This document shows, piece after piece, positions 59,163-64,000 of a stretch of 64,000 nt of DNA; the first letter of the stretch is position 1; the number at the start of each line of letters is the position of its first letter. Location: NCBI GenBank assembly GCA_015680685.1, contig MNCI01001065.1, positions 1,321,167 through 1,385,166 on the forward strand, read 5' to 3'. The notes under the pieces are model-generated. The model worked only from the letters and a program-made list of their open reading frames with translations. It made no database searches and had not been told where the DNA came from. The position numbers and the translations under genes are program-made. The stretch comes from Gnetum montanum. Its lineage: Eukaryota > Streptophyta > Gnetopsida > Gnetales > Gnetaceae.

Positions 59163-60358
59163 AGACAAAATTTGTTTGAATGGTTGTATTATTTTTATAA
59201 GTATGTACATAGGAAAACACGATGAGCTAAATAGTACATCAAACAAACTATCCCAAAGCTCAAAGGAGGAGGTCATCCACATGTCTTCAAACAAACATCC
59301 AAAGAACATGAACAAGGACTTGATATTGAACAAGAAAATTTATCATCATCTAAGAATGAAAAAGATCAAAAATATGAACAAGGAATGATGCATTCAAAAG
59401 ACAAAGGTAGATGAAGAAATATGTATCTAGGAAGTAAGAAACATCTTGGTAGATTTGGAGTGAACTGAGAGAAAATTCAGAAAGATGTCTTCAAAAACAA
59501 TAAGATGTCTTTCCCCAGCCAAAGAAATATTTCATGAGGGAAATACATCTTTACAAAATTCAAACCAAATACAGAAAGACATCTTCCATGGAGAAAATAT
59601 GTCTTCTAATATGGAGACTTCAAAAAGACATCTTTAAGGAAACAAAGACATCTTCCTAGATTTGAAGCCAAATTCAAAGAGATGTCTTAGGCATGAGAGA
59701 GATGTCTCCCATGACCATTAATGACCATTATCTGGCCATTGCACAAGTTTTAAGAAAATTTATCAACACAAAAGCTATAAGAAGATTTCATGTGCATTGG
59801 GAAATGTGCAATCATTGTTGTATTCATTGTACAATCATTTGTAATAATTGAATTTTCTATTGCTTCTCATTGTCTAATGATTTTAGCTTTAAAAGTGTGT
59901 TGTACCTAACTATGCAAGGATCAACAAATTTAGTTGCAATCACTCCTTGTAATTCTTATTCTTGTTACCCTAAGGGGTTGAGTTCCTTGAGCTTGTCAAG
60001 ATCCTACGAGATTGAGTTGTTAGTGTTGTGGTACAACACTCTAAAGAAGAGATCAAGATTGTAAAGGTTTTGGATGATTTTAAACCACATTTCCAAGCCT
60101 GATAGAACCTTGTAAGGTTGATTGATTGGTTCTACAATACAACACTTTGAAGTAGGGCTTGATGACTATATAGGGTGTGGACCCTTCAATCATAATTTAA
60201 GAGCAGAAAAGTCCAAAGGTGTGCTTGTGATCTACCCTTCAAGTGTGGAGTAGCCATGTTGGAAAAAAATTTAAATTTTTGTGTGTGCTTTGTTTATTTA
60301 AGTTTTGATTTGGGGAACTTATTCATCCCCTCCCCCCTCTTCTAAGTTCAATGATCCA
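59117..60358 (+). repeat. 3' LTR of E8
   Basis: 1,242 bp; partner of 53989-55181. Contains the AGACATCT array at about 59420-59710 and ends AATGATCCA. Confidence 0.85.
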
Positions 60359-61347
60359 CACTCGTAACCCAATGATCAAAACGCTAGCCCAATCAAACCT
60401 AGTACATTCCATTAAAACCTCTTCCATTATTCAAGCATATTGAATCCTTATGGTTTTCTTCTATGATAGGAGCATGGGAAAGGCTCTAGAGGAGAAAAGA
60501 AGATAACTCTCATTTGCTTCCTCAACTTTATGCTTGCTAATTAACAATGTAGCACTAGAAGGAAAGTTAGTCCAAGCCCCCATATCCTCTCTATGGCCTA
60601 CATCTTTCCCTACCCTAATAGAAACCTTGATACCACTAGAAGGAATGCCAAAAATATTGCTAAACATAGACTTATTAATGCTCAAAACCACAAGAAAATC
60701 ATGAATGCAAGTGATCAATTTGGTGATCCCCTCATTAAAAAAGTCAATCACATTCAACATCTCAATAAGTGACATTGATGGACTAAGTAGAATGAATAAG
60801 TTAAATAAACATTCATTGGTGAGCCTCAGTTGGACATCCTCAAAAGCTTTGTCTATCAACCATTCCTATGAGAGGTCTACATCACCCCACTTGAGTTGAA
60901 TCTTTTCCTCAACACAACCTGAAATGATCATAATGATTGTAATCTCACACACAAAATCTATAGCACTAAATAGTTGACCTATTAACCTCATAAAAATAAT
61001 ACCAAAAAATGCTAAAAAAAAGTTAATCACACTTTAAAACTTTCACTCATCAGGCTTAGGCAAAGTTGGAACCTTAGGCTAAACTAGCATACATCCTCCT
61101 AGATCTTGATGAATCCACCATGCATGTGCACAATTAGTGACTACACACATTGGATATACGTGAGAATACTACATAAGGTAAGTTGGTCAAGCACTTGCAC
61201 TCTTATAACCTCACCTTGCCTAAACTCCTTCAAAGTTGTACAGGCCACAAACAAGGTTCGGTCATTTCTCACCAATCCTCCATGATGTACCCTATACCTG
61301 CAAAAACTGAAGCACAAAACAATTAGAACAAATAACACTAAAACCAA
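60359..61347 (-). pseudogene. Antisense gene of E7, 5' part
   Basis: Minus strand. An acceptor-like TTTCAG near 60930 is followed by an exon carrying the core: NECLFNLFILLSPSMSLIE, VLSINKSMFSNIFGIP and SSRAFPMLLS, then IMEEVLMECTRFDWASVLI up to the copia insertion at 60359. E3 reads IMREVMEEGTQFNWASYFAE at the same place. The exon resumes at 53988. The upstream ORF 61347-61141 (YRVHHGGLVRNDRTLFVACT) may be an earlier exon; no counterpart was clear. Confidence 0.7.
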
Positions 61348-61711
61348 ATATAAACAAAATGTATTAATTTGAAATCAAATTTATGCTTCTAGTAGTTAGA
61401 TAGTTTCCAAAGCATTTTGGAATAAAGTGCTTATGCAGTGGCCCACCATCAAGGTGTTATTGGCATTGTACTACAAATACTTGGGCATCTCTTAAATTTT
61501 GGATAATTATCGAACTCCCACAGAATATGAGCCCTTATTTTATGATATCTCTCTCTAATTATCAAGATCATCAACCATGAACTATAAGCTATAGTTAGAA
61601 GACCCTACCATTAGAGTCTCCATAATTATAGCTACGACATCTATAGCTAAGTGATCACATAATCACACTATAGTTGTGGAGAAGGTATATTAGAAATTCT
61701 TTGGTACCAGG
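61348..61711. other. Short stretch before the E9 LTR
   Basis: No gene recognised. By analogy with E2 and E3 it should lead to E7's RT segment on the plus strand, but no RT motif is seen before the E9 LTR starts. Confidence 0.35.
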
Positions 61712-61869
61712 TGAAACACCACTAATTTTGGCCTAACACTTTGAAAGAAGAATGACTCAAGCCCTTTTGAGCTTTCGGGAGGTAAAATTTGGTTAAGGCA
61801 TGGAAACCACACTCAGCTAAATCAAGACAGCTTGCTCATCTCATCAAGTTGGAAGCTTGCCCATGGTGT

Positions 61870-62440
61870 GACCAACTCTCAAAGTTTCAAAACTGAGCCA
61901 AAATGATCTGATCTACAACGTGCAAGTCATCCTCAGAGCACATCCTTGACAGCTTCCAATCTCAACTTTCGGAATGCTAGATTTTAGCTCAAAATTACAA
62001 GTTTTTGCATGTCATGCTACATGTCACGCTGCAATGTGATTGCAGTGTGACCTACTTAAAGTGATTTCAAACAAGTCACATCTAGGCTCAAATTCCAGTT
62101 TTCAGATCACTCTCAGGATCAACTATAGCCAGATAGTAGTTGCACTCAAGAATCAAGCTTCAAAATCACAATTTTGAATAAAATACATCATTTTCGAGTC
62201 ATGTCATGCTTCATGTCACACTGTAGTGTGACTATAGCATGGCCTACTCAAAATAGCTTGAAACAAGGCACTTTCATGCTGAATTCATCAATCACAGTTA
62301 GGAAATCCTTACACTTCAAGAATTAGGCTTCAAAATTCCAAAATTTAGTGAAAAATTGCAAGTTTTTATTCACTCATGCTGAGGTCACATGGCAGTGTGA
62401 GTGTAGCATGAGTATAGCGTGAGTGTCACGCATGCACACT
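61870..62440 (+). repeat. Tandem repeat of about 170-190 bp in the E9 U3
   Basis: Three diverged units. Each has a CATGTCACGCTGCAATGTGA-like block (near 62010, 62202 and 62374), followed in the first two by CCTACTTAAAGTGA or CCTACTCAAAATAG and a CACAGTTAGG or CTCAGGATC block. Confidence 0.65.
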
Positions 62441-62551
62441 CAAGTCATGCTGAGACAAAGTCAATGAAACACCGTGAAAATTACGAGTCGGCCTCAGGCG
62501 AAGATTCGTAATTCAAGCAAGAACGCGCCTCAAATTTGTTCAAGGACAAGT

Positions 62552-62968
62552 TTACGCTCTATCACGCATGGCAGCGTAATGAGCATAATAAGCTCCAAGA
62601 CAGTTGAAGGCAGAGTCTAAAGAAGCACAACAGTTTGACGCTTTTCCTTCCGGCGCATGCATAACTTGTTTTTACGCTCGATACGCAACGGTGTGTATCA
62701 TTGCGTATGTTATCATTCAAGTTGGTCATCGTTTTACGCTTCATACGCGCAGCTGCGTAGTGAGCGTAAGGCATACATTACTTACGCTTCGTCACGCACG
62801 GCCGCGTGGTGAGCGTAAGTTGTACATTGCTTACGTTTTATCGCGCACAGCTGCGTAGTGAGCGTAATTTACACATCGTTTTACGCTCTAACACACGCAA
62901 CTGCGTAATGAGCGTAAAATTGTGCATTACTTACGCTTCATTACGCCCAACTCCGTAGTGAGCGTAAA
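62552..62968 (+). repeat. Array of tandem imperfect palindromes in the E9 U3
   Basis: Seven units, most of them spaced 49-51 bp apart (starts near 62552, 62673, 62734, 62782, 62831, 62881 and 62932). Each reads TTACGCT, 5-6 bases, ACGC, a short centre, GCGT, then GAGCGTAA, that is, an inverted repeat of about 36 bp. The array ends about 245 bp before the TATA box. Confidence 0.9.
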
Positions 62969-63212
62969 GCAACTTTGAGCTTATTGTTTTTACCAGATTA
63001 TGCTCATATACGCAACGCAACGCGAATGAGTGTAATCCAGCCTGAAAACAATTAAAGCACGCTCAACGCTTGCTTACTTCTCACACGCACAACACGCAAA
63101 CAAGCGTGTTGTGCGTAGTCACAGTCTGACTTAAAAGATCATGCCAGCAGAGCCCGCAATATCCGAAACCCACATCATCAAGGTTGCGCCTTCTCTGCGA
63201 AGTGTCGTGGCC

Positions 63213-63220
63213 TATAAATA
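63213..63220 (+). promoter_or_regulatory. TATA box of the E9 LTR
   Basis: TATAAATA after GGCC, followed by CCCTAG; aligned with the E1 and E2 boxes. Confidence 0.65.
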
Positions 63221-63927
63221 CCCTAGTTAACAAAGATACAGGGGTTGGCAAAAATTCGGGTTAGCAAAAACTCAGAGAAGCAAAAAGGATATTTCTGAGT
63301 ACCAGAGCACTTAGCACTTTAGAGCAGAAATACAGAGAACAGCGCTTTGGCAATCGTGGACATCATCACCTTACAGTCGAAGCAGAGTACAGATTTGAGC
63401 ACCGGTGACAGGAGCAATCTCTCTGCTGAAGAGACTTTATCAATCAGATACAGTTGATCGGTAGACGTCGAAGCTTGGCCTGCCTTGCATCTCAGCTTAG
63501 CCCACGAGGTAGATCGAACTTCTGTTCAGACCATTTTGCTTGTTTTTTTGTGCTTGTTTCACATCCTGTAATCGGGGATTCCCCAGTGTAATTTCTCATA
63601 TGAAATATACATTTGTGAGTCAAAGCGCAGATCTTGAAGCTACGTGTTTCTCTTTTGCCAGCCTCCTCTCATCGTGTTTAGCATTATCGCTGTTGCAATC
63701 CAACCACATCGCTTTCCCTTGGCCCCTCGAATCAGATCACTTTCTTTTACGTGCTTTACGTTGTTTTACTAACCCGTAAGTCCCTGTCTGATCGACAAGA
63801 CCGTTCAGGGCACCGCGGATTCATTTTTTCCAGCATAGCCCTCGCACAGATCCGTGGCTAAAACTGTGTACGCTGGAATATCGGTCGGTATTTCCAGCTG
63901 CCGACATTTTCTGTCGTTACAATTTTC

Positions 63928-63944
63928 TGGTGCTAGAAGGAGGG
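63928..63944 (+). promoter_or_regulatory. Primer-binding site of E9
   Basis: TGGTGCTAGAAGGAGGG, six bases after the LTR CA. Bases 63945-64000 are leader; the element continues past the window. Confidence 0.75.
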
Positions 63945-64000
63945 CCTTCAAGCTCCGATCCGAATATTTCGGGTAACCCTGTTAGAGATCTATACCCTAA

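Larger units (their letters stand above)
53989..60358 (+). mobile_element. Copia-type LTR retrotransposon (E8), internally deleted
   Basis: 6,370 bp. LTRs 53989-55181 and 59117-60358 begin TGGACC and end ATCCA. There is an initiator-Met primer-binding site, a gag remnant, and the polypurine tract AAAAAGGGGGAGATT before the 3' LTR. The 3.9-kb interior contains only gag-like coding and unrecognised sequence. Integrase and RT motifs were not found, so it is non-autonomous or has lost pol. The 5-bp flanks (CATTA left, CACTC right) agree at only three positions. It sits in the core exon of E7's antisense gene. Confidence 0.8.
61712..63921 (+). repeat. 5' LTR of a Tat/Ogre-like element (E9)
   Basis: 2,210 bp from TGAAACACCAC (the same first ten bases as the E3 LTR) to GTCGTTACA. 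The R/U5 part aligns with the reverse complement of E3 (23527-23710). A primer-binding site follows. U3 is longer than in E3 because of a tandem repeat (61870-62440) and a palindromic array (62552-62968). The LTR is rich in CpG compared with the other copies, which suggests a younger or less decayed copy. Its internal region lies beyond the window. Confidence 0.85.

Noticed and set aside
62552-62968. CRISPR-like array (regular repeats at about 50 bp)
   Set aside because: The units are imperfect inverted repeats in an LTR U3 of a plant genome. Spacers are short and related to each other and no cas genes exist. It is an LTR subrepeat array.

Overview
The window looks like gene-free intergenic DNA of a land plant with a large genome. 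It is AT-rich and packed with decayed, nested LTR retrotransposons, mostly of the Ty3/gypsy Tat/Ogre lineage (recognised by RT motifs, a second archaeal-type RNase H and the gag zinc-finger spacing). I found no intact host gene, tRNA or rRNA. A gymnosperm or another large-genome vascular plant fits, but the sequence alone does not name the species.

Layout. 1-1156 is the end of a plus-strand LTR. 1157-32058 is an old minus-strand Tat/Ogre-like element (outer element, E2). It is split by a second, almost complete 17,009-bp relative (inner element, E3; 7856-24864), which has TG...CA LTRs, a primer-binding site, a polypurine tract and a 5-bp target duplication TTACT. 32059-33520 holds a Tat integrase fragment and a LINE-like fragment. 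33521-37500 is AT-rich DNA without a recognisable gene. 37505-39356 is another Tat gag-protease remnant (E4, minus). 39362-41850 is a chromovirus-like gypsy fragment (E5, plus). 42590-46511 is an unassigned element with a proline-rich ORF and a 3' LTR. 46515-47840 holds further LTR pieces. 48507-61347 is a third Tat copy (E7, plus), broken by a 6.4-kb copia element (E8; 53989-60358). 61712-64000 is the 5' LTR and leader of another Tat copy (E9, plus).

The most interesting feature is shared by E2, E3 and E7. Between gag-protease and the reverse-transcriptase segment each carries a gene on the OPPOSITE strand. It has several exons, with GT...AG junctions at matching places in E2 and E3. Its core region is recognisable in all three, a coiled or charged region follows, and the C-terminus is acidic. 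The RT segment on the sense strand is preceded by a 3' splice-site-like sequence in both E2 and E3. This suggests that the antisense gene lies inside a sense-strand intron comparable to the intron reported between the gag-pro and RT parts of Ogre elements. Sense gag-pro and the antisense gene converge on a spacer that in E2 and E3 holds arrays of GGCC-type palindromic repeats. E3 itself sits inside an intron of E2's antisense gene.

A second theme is LTR U3 regions built of tandem imperfect palindromes (TTACGCT...AGCGTAA in E9, TACGCTC/TATGCTC/TACACTC in E1/E2), whose variants look like CpG decay. All coding regions carry stops or frameshifts, so the window is best read as a fossil record of a Tat/Ogre-like family with an unusual antisense gene.
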